This document shows, in pieces, positions 55,278-63,495 of a DNA stretch of 64,000 nt. The DNA is from Allosphingosinicella vermicomposti (GTDB taxonomy: Bacteria; Pseudomonadota; Alphaproteobacteria; Sphingomonadales; Sphingomonadaceae). Each line of letters opens with the position of its first letter. Within the stretch, counting starts at the first letter, position 1. A program made the position numbers and the translations under genes. The stretch spans positions 1-64,000 of the forward strand of contig NZ_PXYJ01000004.1 of assembly GCF_003012815.1 (NCBI RefSeq), given 5' to 3'. Below the pieces are notes generated by a model. The model was given only the letters and a program-made list of their open reading frames with translations, did no database searches and was not told the DNA's origin.

Positions 55278-55383
55278 CCCCTCCCCTCGATGGGGAGGGG
55301 TTGGGGAGGGGTGATGCCGATGAAGGACACCGCCCTATGACGAACACCACCCCCACCCCACCCTCCCCCATCGAGGGGGAGGG
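55278..55383. repeat. CCCCTCCCC-type palindromic repeat spanning a start codon
   Basis: The left half has CCCCTCCCCTCGATGGGGAGGGG followed by TTGGGGAGGGGTG, and the right half the complementary CACCC...CACCCTCCCCCATCGAGGGGGAGGG. The right half lies inside the 5' coding region of the nitronate monooxygenase gene and supplies residues about 10-17. Similar to the elements at 1651 and 13529. Confidence 0.75.
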
Positions 55384-56398
55384 CTATTCGAAACTCGCCG
55401 AACTCATGCAGCGCGGCGCCGATTTCCTTGGCGCCGAGGTGGCCATCATGGGCGGCGCGATGAGCTGGGTATCCGAAAGGAACCTCGTGTCCGCCATCTC
55501 CAATGCGGGCGGCTTCGGCGTGATCGCATGCGGCGCCATGACGCCTGAACTTCTCGACACCGAGATCGCGGAAACGAAGAAGCGCACGGACAAGCCCTTC
55601 GGCGTCAACCTCATCACGATGCACCCGCAGCTTTCCGAGCTGATCGACGTGTGCGGCAAGCATGGGGTCGGCCATGTCGTCCTCGCGGGCGGCCTGCCGC
55701 CGGGCGGTGCGATGGAGAAGATCAAGGCGACGGGCGCCAAGGTGATCTGCTTCGCCCCTGCCCTCGCGCTTGCCAAGAAGTTGGTGCGCTCCGGCGTTGA
55801 TGCACTGGTCATCGAGGGCATGGAAGCGGGCGGCCATATCGGCCCGGTTTCGACCTCCGTCCTTGCCCAGGAAATCCTGCCCGAAGTCGCGGCCGACATT
55901 CCGGTTTTCGTTGCAGGCGGCATCGGACGCGGCGAAGCGATGGCCGGTTATCTCGAAATGGGCGCGGCGGGCGTGCAGCTCGGCACCCGCTTTGTCTGCG
56001 CGACCGAGTGCATCGCCCATCCCAATTTCAAGAAGGCGTTCATCCGCGCTTCGGCCCGCGACGCGGTGACGAGCGTGCAGATCGATCCGCGCCTGCCGGT
56101 CATCCCGGTCCGAGCCTTGAAGAACAAGGAAACCGAAGCCTTCGCCGCAAAGCAGCGCGAAGTCGCCAACCGCCTCGACACCGGCGAGATCGAAATGGCC
56201 GAAGCCCAGCTTCAGATTGAACATTATTGGGCAGGTGCCCTCCGCCGCGCGGTGATCGACGGCGATGTCGAAAGCGGCTCCATCATGGCCGGTCAATCGG
56301 TCGGCATGGTGAAGGATGAACGGCCTGTCGCCGATATCATCGCGACACTGATGGAGGAAGCCGCGCAGGCGCTTGAACGGCGATCGATCGCCGCCTAG
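55337..56398 (+). CDS. Nitronate monooxygenase / 2-nitropropane dioxygenase family
   Basis: A 353-aa FMN-dependent TIM-barrel protein. Family motifs are GGAMSWVSERNLVSAISNAGGFGVIA, the GGHIGP loop (EGMEAGGHIGPVST), VAGGIGRGEAMAGYLEMGAAGVQLGTRF and the C-terminal YWAGALRRAVIDGDVESGSIMAGQSVG. Members oxidise nitronates or are FabK-like enoyl reductases; the C-terminal region fits the monooxygenase branch. The ATG at 55337 is used. The first about 19 residues are mostly repeat-derived, so the functional fold begins near KLAELMQRG. AAGGA lies nine bases upstream. Confidence 0.88.
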   Translation: MTNTTPTPPSPIEGEGYSKLAELMQRGADFLGAEVAIMGGAMSWVSERNLVSAISNAGGFGVIACGAMTPELLDTEIAETKKRTDKPFGVNLITMHPQLSELIDVCGKHGVGHVVLAGGLPPGGAMEKIKATGAKVICFAPALALAKKLVRSGVDALVIEGMEAGGHIGPVSTSVLAQEILPEVAADIPVFVAGGIGRGEAMAGYLEMGAAGVQLGTRFVCATECIAHPNFKKAFIRASARDAVTSVQIDPRLPVIPVRALKNKETEAFAAKQREVANRLDTGEIEMAEAQLQIEHYWAGALRRAVIDGDVESGSIMAGQSVGMVKDERPVADIIATLMEEAAQALERRSIAA

Positions 56399-56421
56399 CA
56401 TCGCCCGTGAAAGGCCAGCCG

Positions 56422-56835
56422 ATGATGGGCCCAGACAGGCCGGATACGCGATTTGAACGCCGCACCCTCCTCGCCGGGTTGGCGGCGGCAAGCCTCGTTC
56501 CCGCCTTTCCGGCCGTGGCCGGAGAAAGGACAGCCATGTACGGTTTTATCGGGAAGATGCGCGCAACGCCCGGCCAACGGGACGCCCTTATTGCCATTCT
56601 GTTGGAGGGCACCGGAGAAATGCCCGGCTGCCTTTCCTATATCGTCGCCCGCGATCCCACTGATCCGGACGCGGTCTGGGTCACCGAAGTGTGGGACGAC
56701 GCGGGAAGCCACAAGGCTTCCCTTTCACTACCCGCCGTTCAGGCCGCAATCGCGAAGGGACGCCCACTGATCGCCGGTTTCGACAGCAGCGTGCCGACGG
56801 AGCCGGTCGGCGGCTGGGGACTGCAACGGGCCTGA
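56422..56835 (+). CDS. Tat-exported antibiotic-biosynthesis-monooxygenase-fold protein
   Basis: A 137-aa protein with a twin-arginine signal (FERRTLLAGLAAASLVPAFPAVAG) and an ABM domain (YGFIGKMRATPGQRDAL, MPGCLSYIVARDPTDPDAVWVTEVWDD). The ABM fold is used by quinol oxygenases and haem-degrading proteins, but a specific reaction is not assignable. AAAGG lies seven bases before the ATG at 56422. It follows the nitronate monooxygenase by 23 bp and may be cotranscribed. Confidence 0.8.
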   Translation: MMGPDRPDTRFERRTLLAGLAAASLVPAFPAVAGERTAMYGFIGKMRATPGQRDALIAILLEGTGEMPGCLSYIVARDPTDPDAVWVTEVWDDAGSHKASLSLPAVQAAIAKGRPLIAGFDSSVPTEPVGGWGLQRA

Positions 56836-56874
56836 TTTTTTGGACGCGCATTGACGAGGCTAGGCCGGGACGCT

Positions 56875-56912
56875 GCCTTCGCGGCTAAGCAACGCGAAGT
56901 TGCCAACGGTCT
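56875..56912 (+). pseudogene. Remnant of a second nitronate monooxygenase gene
   Basis: This 38-bp stretch matches 56138-56175 of the intact gene at 32 of 38 bases. It reads AFAAKQREVANG in frame. Five of the six differences are at third codon positions, so it is a leftover of a diverged homologue rather than a recent copy. Nothing else of that gene is seen nearby. Confidence 0.55.
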
Positions 56913-56924
56913 ACGCCTACAAAG

Positions 56925-56962
56925 AAGGGCGGCTCCCGGTTGAGGGCCGCCCTTCCTCTTTT
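56925..56962. terminator. Hairpin between convergent genes
   Basis: AAGGGCGGC (56925-56933) is complementary to GCCGCCCTT (56946-56954), followed by CCTCTTTTAG on the plus strand and by CTTCTTT on the minus strand. It would serve both the ABM gene and the lipoprotein gene. Confidence 0.75.
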
Positions 56963-57656
56963 AGCGTACTTCGATCTGGAGTTCGTGAAGCCCCGTCAGG
57001 ATTTCCTTGAAGCCAGCCGTTACCGAGGCGCCGAAATTGCCCTCGTCACGCCGCCGGATTTTGAGCGGCCTGCCATTGATCGACGCCGTAATCCGGTAGG
57101 TATTGAGCGGCACGCCCTTGACCGCCGGGCCGTCAGGAGTCCGCGTCACCTGCTTGGTCAACGACGCGCCGCCGCTTACAGGCTGAAGCGTGAGCTGAAT
57201 GTCGGTTTCCTCAAGCATCGAATCCCAAGGCTGGAAAACGAGGACGTTACCGCCGTAATGAGTTCCATCGGCCCTCTGGCCGCTCAGCTTAAGGGAGAAG
57301 TTCCGGACAGCGCCGTCGTTCGAAGCGAAGGAGTCCGGATTTTCCGGCGCCAGATCCATTTCGGTCACCTGACCGCCGACCTTCACCTTGGCGGTGGCAC
57401 TGACGCTGTAGCTGGCATGCGCGCGGGGCAGCTGGATGCGATAGCGGCCGTCGGGACCGGTGCGGCCCGTGACGTAGGACGCGGAAAGCCATTCATTATC
57501 GGCGACGATTTCGACGCCCGCCATGGGCTTGCCGTTTTCATCGACGACGCGCCCCTTGACGACGAAGCGCTCGACCGACTGAGCCTGGCTCGGCTCCGAG
57601 CAGCCAGCGCCGAACAGGACGGCTAGGCTGAGCATGAGGGTGGAAAAAAGACGCAT
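56961..57656 (-). CDS. Lipoprotein with carboxypeptidase-regulatory-like domain
   Basis: A 231-aa lipoprotein: signal MRLFSTLMLSLAVLFGAGC with lipobox GAGC (Cys19), then a carboxypeptidase regulatory-like (prealbumin-fold) domain (about 31-115: VVKGRVVDENGKPMAGVEIVAD, TGPDGRYRIQLPRAHASYSVSA). A second beta-rich part reaches the end. The domain is often used for binding and cell-surface structure; function is unknown. The C-terminal KEILTGLHEL is notable because the same residues occur near the PtsP N terminus. Confidence 0.82.
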   Translation of the reverse strand: MRLFSTLMLSLAVLFGAGCSEPSQAQSVERFVVKGRVVDENGKPMAGVEIVADNEWLSASYVTGRTGPDGRYRIQLPRAHASYSVSATAKVKVGGQVTEMDLAPENPDSFASNDGAVRNFSLKLSGQRADGTHYGGNVLVFQPWDSMLEETDIQLTLQPVSGGASLTKQVTRTPDGPAVKGVPLNTYRITASINGRPLKIRRRDEGNFGASVTAGFKEILTGLHELQIEVR

Positions 57657-57707
57657 AATAGAATTCCGCTCGACGTTAAGATCTTTCGCCTAGGCCTCTC
57701 CGCTAAG

Positions 57708-57755
57708 GCTCTGTTGAAAAAGTCGACGAGCCTGCAATAGGATCGACGAAACCCT
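57708..57755. other. Possible insertion-sequence end remnant
   Basis: GGCTCTGTTGAAAAAGTCG at 57708-57726 resembles the terminal sequences of some insertion sequences. No transposase and no matching opposite end is seen between 57657 and 57825. This is a weak call. Confidence 0.2.
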
Positions 57756-57825
57756 GTCTGAGCCGCATCCAACCCGGCCCGAATGCCCGTGGAACGCCAC
57801 CGGCTTTTCTGTTAGCGGATCCTGC

Positions 57826-60102
57826 ATGCCCACCTCCTCCGCCTCCTCCGCCCGCGAAATCCTGACCGGCCTTCATGAAGTGATGGCCTCCAAGGCCGCG
57901 GCACAGGCGAAGCTGAACAAGGTGGTGAAGATTATCGCCGAAGCGATGCGGAGCGAGGTCTGCTCCATCTATCTGCTTCGCGACGGGGTGCTGGAACTAT
58001 ACGCCACGGTCGGCTTGAAGCAGGACGCGGTTCACGTCACCAAGCTTGCCTTGGGTGAGGGCCTGGTCGGCACGATCGCCGAAGATGTCGCAATCCTCAA
58101 CCTGGACGAGGCAACGCGCCATCCCGAATTCGCCTACCGGCCCGAAACCGGCGAGGAAGTGTTTCACAGCTTCGCGGGCGTTCCCATCGTACGGCGCGAG
58201 CGGGCGATCGGCGTCCTCGCCGTCCAGCATGCCGAAAGCCGCGCTTATGACGATGTCGAGATCGAAGCGCTGCAAACCGTCGCGATGGTGCTGTCCGAGC
58301 TGATCGCCAATGCGGGGCTTGCCGACCGCGCGACGACGGCGGCGGACAAAGCCAGGGATTCCGGCGCGATCCGCCTTCAGGGCCTGAAGCTCGTTTCCGG
58401 CATGGCGCGCGGCACCGCCGTCTTCCACCAGCCCCGCATCCTGATTGAGCATACAGTCGCCGAGGATACGGAAGCCGAGCGCCAGCGTGTCTATTCCGCT
58501 TTCCGCAAGATGCGCGAGCAGATCGACCAGATGACGTCCCAAGCCGAATTCGGCACGGCGGGCGAGCATCAGGAGATCCTCGAAACCTACAAGATGTTCG
58601 CCTATGACGAAGGCTGGTCGCGGCGCATCAATGAGGCGATCGACAGCGGCCTGACCGCCGAAGCCGCGATCGAACGGGTCCAGCAACGCACCCGCATGCG
58701 CATGCGCGAAATCGACGATCCTTTGCTTGCAGAGCGGATGCACGATCTAGACGACCTGGCGAACCGCCTCCTGCGTATCGTATCCGGGCGCCTCGGCACG
58801 GCGGCGCAAATGGGCCTGCAGCAGGACGCCATCCTCATCGCCCGCAATCTCGGCCCAGCCGAATTGCTCGAATATGACAAACGCCGCCTGAAGGGCGTGA
58901 TTCTGGAGGAAGGGTCGCTCACTGCCCATGTCACTATCGTCGCGCGCGCCATGGGCGTGCCGATGCTGGGCCGCGTCCGCAACATCCGCCAGGCGATTTC
59001 CGAGGGCGACGAGATTCTGCTCGACACGGGCGAGGGCGCCGCTTTCGTCCGCCCGAGCACCGCGCTCGACGATGCGTTCGAAGCGAAGTTGCTCGCCGGT
59101 CAGAGGCGTCGCGCCGAATATGCGGCCCTTCGCGACCTTCCGCCGGTAACGAAAGACGGAACGCGCGTCTCGGTCATGGTGAATGCGGGCCTTCGCGACG
59201 ATGTCGCCGCGCTCGATGTCACCGGCGCGGACGGCATCGGCCTTTTCCGCACCGAATTCCAGTTCCTCGTCTCGGCGACCCTGCCGCGCCGCGAGAGCCA
59301 GCAGCGCCTCTACAAATCGGTGATCGACGCGGCGGGCGACCGGCCCGTCATCTTCCGCACCATTGACATCGGCGGCGACAAGGCCCTGCCCTACCTCAAG
59401 GTCGAGGATCATGAGGATGAGGAAAATCCCGCCATGGGCTGGCGCGCGCTCCGCCTCGCCCTTGACCGCGACGGCCTGATGAAAGCGCAGGCCCGCGCGC
59501 TCCTCGAAGCATCGGCGGGCCGCGAGCTCAATGTCATGTTCCCGATGGTGTCGGAACCGTGGGAATTTGACGAAGCCCGCAATCTTGTCGAGGGTCAGCG
59601 CCAATGGCTTGCCGAGCGCAAGAAGCCGCTTCCCCGCGCGATCCGCTATGGCGCCATGCTGGAGGTGCCCGCGCTTGCCGAAACGCTCGACCTGCTTTTG
59701 CCCAAGCTCGATTTCCTGTCGATCGGCACGAACGATCTCACCCAATTCCTGTTTGCCGCCGACCGCGCGCATCCCAAGCTCGCCGAACGTTACGACTGGT
59801 TGAGCCCCGCCATCCTTCGCTTCCTGCGCCGCGTCGTGCGCATGGCGAACAGCCACGGCGTGCCCGTCGGCATTTGCGGCGAAATGGGCGGGCGGCCGCT
59901 CGAGGCCATGGCACTGATCGGCCTTGGCCTGCGCCGCCTGTCGATCACGCCGATTGCGGTAGGGCAGATCAAGGCGATGATCCGGTCCACGGATTTGTCC
60001 GTTTTGGCACCTGCCGTGAATACCCTGCTCGATGCGCCGCCCGCCGACATGCGCGCGGAATTGACCGCATTGGCGGAACAGCAGGGCGTTATTCTGGGTT
60101 AA
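57826..60102 (+). CDS. ptsP: PtsP, enzyme I of the nitrogen phosphotransfer system
   Basis: A 758-aa cytosolic phosphotransferase that takes phosphate from PEP and passes it to NPr in a regulatory, non-sugar PTS. An N-terminal GAF domain (about 20-160) is followed by an EI N-terminal domain, a swivelling domain with phospho-His H368 (GSLTAHVTIVARA), and a PEP-binding TIM barrel (GADGIGLFRTEFQFL, RTIDIGGDKALPYL, SIGTNDLTQFLFAADR, GICGEMGGRP). Length and GAF match PtsP rather than sugar-type PtsI. It lies downstream of lysC in the same direction, with several genes between. Its partners (ptsN, ptsO) are outside the window. Confidence 0.95.
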   Translation: MPTSSASSAREILTGLHEVMASKAAAQAKLNKVVKIIAEAMRSEVCSIYLLRDGVLELYATVGLKQDAVHVTKLALGEGLVGTIAEDVAILNLDEATRHPEFAYRPETGEEVFHSFAGVPIVRRERAIGVLAVQHAESRAYDDVEIEALQTVAMVLSELIANAGLADRATTAADKARDSGAIRLQGLKLVSGMARGTAVFHQPRILIEHTVAEDTEAERQRVYSAFRKMREQIDQMTSQAEFGTAGEHQEILETYKMFAYDEGWSRRINEAIDSGLTAEAAIERVQQRTRMRMREIDDPLLAERMHDLDDLANRLLRIVSGRLGTAAQMGLQQDAILIARNLGPAELLEYDKRRLKGVILEEGSLTAHVTIVARAMGVPMLGRVRNIRQAISEGDEILLDTGEGAAFVRPSTALDDAFEAKLLAGQRRRAEYAALRDLPPVTKDGTRVSVMVNAGLRDDVAALDVTGADGIGLFRTEFQFLVSATLPRRESQQRLYKSVIDAAGDRPVIFRTIDIGGDKALPYLKVEDHEDEENPAMGWRALRLALDRDGLMKAQARALLEASAGRELNVMFPMVSEPWEFDEARNLVEGQRQWLAERKKPLPRAIRYGAMLEVPALAETLDLLLPKLDFLSIGTNDLTQFLFAADRAHPKLAERYDWLSPAILRFLRRVVRMANSHGVPVGICGEMGGRPLEAMALIGLGLRRLSITPIAVGQIKAMIRSTDLSVLAPAVNTLLDAPPADMRAELTALAEQQGVILG

Positions 60103-60225
60103 TTATCCAAGTTGACGTTTTGTTCTCGCGAAATTCGCGTTTCAGGCCGTGCGCCGGTTGACAAGCTTGCTTCGCTGCTATGTCATGATTTACGCCTTTA
60201 GCGGGCGAAAAGGGGCATTTTATCG

Positions 60226-61080
60226 ATGGTGGAAACGGAAGAAGTCGCGGGATCGGTCAATCCCATTGGCGACCGGCTGAAGGCGGCGCGCGAGGCCAAG
60301 GGGATCAGTCTCGACGATCTTGCCGCACAAACCCGTATTCCGATTCGTCATCTCGAACATATCGAACAGGGATCATGGGACGCGCTTCCCGCCATCACCT
60401 ATAGCGTTGGATTTGCGCGAACCTATGCCAATGCCGTGGGCCTTGATGGCAATGCTATCGGCGCAGAGCTCCGCGAAGAATTGGGCGCGACCCGGACCGA
60501 GCCGGCTGCCGCGGTTCATTACGAGCCCGCCGATCCAGCGCGGGTGCCGCCAAAATCCCTGGCCCTGATCCTCGCGGTCGTCGCCATCATTCTCGTCGCC
60601 GCCTATCTCATCTGGCGGTCGGGCGCGATTGACGGCACCGGGGTCGATGAAAGCCAGCTTTCCGGCGTCGAAACCGCTGTGCCCGCCGAACAAAATGTTC
60701 AGGCGCCGGTGCAAGCAGCCCCAACCCAGTCCGCGCAGCCGAGCGGACCGGTTGTTCTCACCGCGACGGAAGAAGTGTGGCTCCGCGTTTATGAAGCAGG
60801 GGGCGCGCGTCTTTATGAAGCGACGATGCAGCCTGGCCAGACCTATGAGGTGCCCGCCACCGCGACACGCCCGCAAATCCTGACCGGAAAGCCCCAGGCC
60901 GTGAAGGTCACGATCGGCGGCACCGAGGTTCCGCCGCTCGGAGAGCCGGAGCGGACGATTTCGGACGTGAGCCTGCTCGCAGCCGATCTCATTGCGCGCG
61001 ACACTCCGCCCGCAGCGACCGATCCGGCGGGACAAGGTGCCAATCCGGCTGTTCCGGCTGCAGGGCCAAACGGACTTTAA
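60226..61080 (+). CDS. RodZ-like protein: Xre-type HTH, one membrane helix, DUF4115
   Basis: A 284-aa inner-membrane protein. The cytoplasmic N terminus is an Xre-type helix-turn-helix (GDRLKAAREAKGISLDDLAAQTRIPIRHLEHIEQG, then the SVGFARTYANAVGLD segment). A single transmembrane helix lies at about 107-125 (LALILAVVAIILVAAYLIW). A proline/alanine-rich periplasmic linker and a DUF4115 beta domain follow (EEVWLRVYEAGGARLYEATMQPGQTYEVPATA). This is the RodZ layout, which links MreB to the cell wall and helps keep rod shape. Whether this copy does so is not shown. No cell-shape genes are adjacent. Confidence 0.85.
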   Translation: MVETEEVAGSVNPIGDRLKAAREAKGISLDDLAAQTRIPIRHLEHIEQGSWDALPAITYSVGFARTYANAVGLDGNAIGAELREELGATRTEPAAAVHYEPADPARVPPKSLALILAVVAIILVAAYLIWRSGAIDGTGVDESQLSGVETAVPAEQNVQAPVQAAPTQSAQPSGPVVLTATEEVWLRVYEAGGARLYEATMQPGQTYEVPATATRPQILTGKPQAVKVTIGGTEVPPLGEPERTISDVSLLAADLIARDTPPAATDPAGQGANPAVPAAGPNGL

Positions 61081-61275
61081 AGCCTCGATCATTCGTCAGC
61101 GGTCGCCGAAACGCGACGCCCATTCATCCCGCCCGTTCGGCTCTGTGTTGCATTATGTGCGGGTGAACCGAGGGGTGTTGTAGTTTACCCGCGCGCAAAT
61201 CGAACGCTTCAGGCTGGCGACAGCATTCGCGCATGATATACGAGGGCGCACGTCAGTTTTTCGCGGGGTCGTTTC

Positions 61276-62115
61276 ATGCGTTTTCCAGTCCTTATCGCCG
61301 TCCTGATGGCGGGCATATCCGTGCCTGCTTCCGCCCAGTCCGATCTCGGCCGCCGTGTCGACCGGCTTGAGCGCGACCTGCGGGCGGTTCAGACCAAGGT
61401 TTTCCCGAACGGCAATGTCATCCAGCCGGAAATCGTCGCGCCGCAGGATCAGGCGCTGCCCGGCGTACCCGCAACCTCCGCCATGTCCGATCTCACCGCC
61501 CGCGTGGATGCGATGGAGGGGCAGCTCGCCACGCTGACCGGGCAGGTTGAAGAAAGCAACAATCGGGTCCGCCAGCTCGAAGATGCCTTCAATCGCTACA
61601 AGGCCGATATCGAGGCGCGCCTCGCCGCGCCGCCGCCCGCACCTGAGCCGACGCCCGCGACCGAGGGGCCAGCAGCCCAGCCGCAATCGCCGTCCGCCTC
61701 TGCTGCGACGCCGAACGCCGATCCGGGCGAGGAAGCTTATCTTGTCGGCTATCGCTATTGGAATGAAGGTAAATTTGCCCAAGCGCAGACGGCGCTTGAA
61801 GCGATGGTGAAGAAATATCCCAAACATGCCCGGACAAGCTATGGCCAGAACCTGCTCGGCCGCGCCTATCTCGACGACGGCAAGCCCGCGACGGCGGCCA
61901 AGGTGTTCCTTTCCAACTACCAGACCAATCCGAAGGGCGATCGCGCCGCCGACAGCCTGTATTTTCTGGGACAGGCGCTCGCCACGCTCAAGAAGCCAGC
62001 CGAAGCCTGCAAGGTTTATGACGAGCTCGCCGACGTCTATCCCAACATGCGCGATTGGTTGAAGCAGCGCCTGCCGGATGCCCGCAAAGCCGCCAAGTGC
62101 GCCACCTCTCTGTAA
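61276..62115 (+). CDS. cpoB: CpoB/YbgF, Tol-Pal system coordinator
   Basis: A 279-aa periplasmic protein with signal MRFPVLIAVLMAGISVPASAQ. It has an N-terminal coiled coil (about 22-115, with DRLERDLRAVQ and NRVRQLEDAFNRYK) that trimerises, a Pro/Ala linker and C-terminal TPR-like repeats (YLVGYRYWNEGKFAQAQTALEAMVKKYPKHAR through ACKVYDELADVYPNM). It helps couple peptidoglycan synthesis with outer-membrane constriction at division. The tol-pal genes usually adjacent are not here. It precedes tilS, a common order in alphaproteobacteria. Confidence 0.92.
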   Translation: MRFPVLIAVLMAGISVPASAQSDLGRRVDRLERDLRAVQTKVFPNGNVIQPEIVAPQDQALPGVPATSAMSDLTARVDAMEGQLATLTGQVEESNNRVRQLEDAFNRYKADIEARLAAPPPAPEPTPATEGPAAQPQSPSASAATPNADPGEEAYLVGYRYWNEGKFAQAQTALEAMVKKYPKHARTSYGQNLLGRAYLDDGKPATAAKVFLSNYQTNPKGDRAADSLYFLGQALATLKKPAEACKVYDELADVYPNMRDWLKQRLPDARKAAKCATSL

Positions 62116-62137
62116 AAAAAACCAAAGGACAAACCTG

Positions 62138-62260
62138 ATGATCCGCAAGATGACCCTGACCCTCGGCCTCGCTTTTGCTCTGGCCGCCTGCAACACCGTC
62201 GCCGGGATCGGCGAGGATGTGCAGTCGGTTGGCGAAACCGTTACCGACGTCGCGAACTGA
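62138..62260 (+). CDS. Entericidin family lipoprotein
   Basis: A 40-aa protein too short for many gene finders. Signal MIRKMTLTLGLAFALAAC with lipobox LAAC (Cys18), then the entericidin signature NTVAGIGEDVQSVGETV. Entericidins are tiny outer-membrane lipoproteins tied in E. coli to stationary-phase lysis control; in alphaproteobacteria they are common and mostly uncharacterised. AAAGGA lies nine bases before the ATG. Confidence 0.88.
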   Translation: MIRKMTLTLGLAFALAACNTVAGIGEDVQSVGETVTDVAN

Positions 62261-62274
62261 TCGTTCGTCATCCA

Positions 62275-62361
62275 CCGTTCGTGCTGAGCCTGTCGAAGCC
62301 CGGCCTTTCCTTTGCGACCCAGGGGGAAAGACAGAGCCTTCGGCAAGCTCAAGCCGAACGG
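62275..62361. repeat. CCGTTCG...CGAACGG palindromic repeat
   Basis: Copy of the CTTCGACAAGC family with CCGTTCG outer ends rather than CCGCTAG, the same subtype as the insert in the mutase gene. It lies between the entericidin gene and tilS. Confidence 0.88.
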
Positions 62362-62431
62362 ACTAGGGATCGTACTCAATTAGGGAGCGGCCGCCCTTCG
62401 CGCTTGTAGCGAACCTGTCTATGACGGCAGC

Positions 62432-63427
62432 ATGACCCCGTTCGCTCTCAACCCCGATCAAATCGCGCGTTTCCGCGATGATGTTACGCGCCTTGAAGGG
62501 GCCAGCACCCCGATCGGCCTCGCCGTCTCGGGCGGCCCGGACAGCCTTGCCCTCCTCCTCCTCGCTCATGCCGCCTTCCCCGGCAAAATCGCGGCCGCCA
62601 CTGTCGATCACCAACTTCGCCCTGAAGCAGCGGACGAGGCGCGGCATGTCGCCCGCATTTGCGAAAGTCTCGGCTGCCCGCACGCCATCCTGACCGTAAC
62701 GGTCGCCAATCGCGGCGCGGGGCTTCAGGGTGATGCGCGAGCAGCGCGGTATGCGGCACTGACGGAGTGGGCGAAGGCCTCGGAGATCAGGACTCTCGCC
62801 ACCGCCCACCACGCCGACGATCAGGCCGAGACGATCCTGATGCGCCTTCAACGGGGCGCCGGGATTGCAGGCTTGTCAGGCATCCGCCCCTTTCGATTGG
62901 ACGGAGCTTTACGGATCGTTCGCCCGCTTCTTGGCTGGACGAAGGCCGAACTCGTCGACCTCGTCGCGCGGCACGGCATTACGGCGATTGACGATCCATC
63001 CAACCGTGATCCCCGCTTCGACCGCGCCCGGATGCGCGCTTTCCTTGCCGCCAACCCCGAACTCGAGCCCGCCCGCCTTACCCGCAGCGCGGCAGCCTTG
63101 CGCGAAGCCGATGAGGCGCTCGATTGGGCGAGCGATGCCGCGTGGAACCGCCAGGCGTGGCAGGAGGGCGAGGCCTGGCTTCTGGACGTCACCCATCTCC
63201 CCCGCGCGATCCGGCGGCGGCTGGCGTCACGCGCTTTGTCCCGCCTTCACGCCGACCATGCTCTCGAAACAAGCTGGCAGGGATCGGAAGATGTGGAAGG
63301 CCTGCTGACCGCCCTCGAGGCCGGATCCAAAGTGACTTATTCTGGGGTCATGGCATCTGGGGGTGCCATCTGGCGTTTTGAGCCTGCTCCGCCGAGGAAA
63401 CGCAAGATCTTAGTCATACACCGCTAG
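62432..63427 (+). CDS. tilS: tRNA(Ile)-lysidine synthase
   Basis: A 331-aa ATP-dependent enzyme that converts C34 of tRNA-Ile(CAU) to lysidine. The PP-loop SGGPDS, LAVSGGPDSLALLLLAHA, TAHHADDQAETILMRLQRGAG and IDDPSNRD motifs mark the N-terminal catalytic domain. It is shorter than E. coli TilS (about 430 aa) and lacks the long C-terminal domains, as do several alphaproteobacterial forms. Its last residues and TAG stop (63425-63427) lie within the left arm of a palindromic repeat, so the repeat has trimmed or moved the end of the gene. Confidence 0.94.
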   Translation: MTPFALNPDQIARFRDDVTRLEGASTPIGLAVSGGPDSLALLLLAHAAFPGKIAAATVDHQLRPEAADEARHVARICESLGCPHAILTVTVANRGAGLQGDARAARYAALTEWAKASEIRTLATAHHADDQAETILMRLQRGAGIAGLSGIRPFRLDGALRIVRPLLGWTKAELVDLVARHGITAIDDPSNRDPRFDRARMRAFLAANPELEPARLTRSAAALREADEALDWASDAAWNRQAWQEGEAWLLDVTHLPRAIRRRLASRALSRLHADHALETSWQGSEDVEGLLTALEAGSKVTYSGVMASGGAIWRFEPAPPRKRKILVIHR

Positions 63428-63489
63428 GGCTGAGCTTGTCGAAGCCCGTTCCAGCTGGAACCGTCCTTCGACAGGCTCAGGACTAGCGG
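63421..63489. repeat. CCGCTAG...CTAGCGG palindromic repeat at the tilS stop
   Basis: Well-conserved palindrome; its first seven bases (CCGCTAG) contain the tilS stop codon TAG. It ends six bases before the partial histidine kinase stop, so it may act as a terminator for both convergent genes. Confidence 0.92.
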
Positions 63490-63495
63490 GGAATC

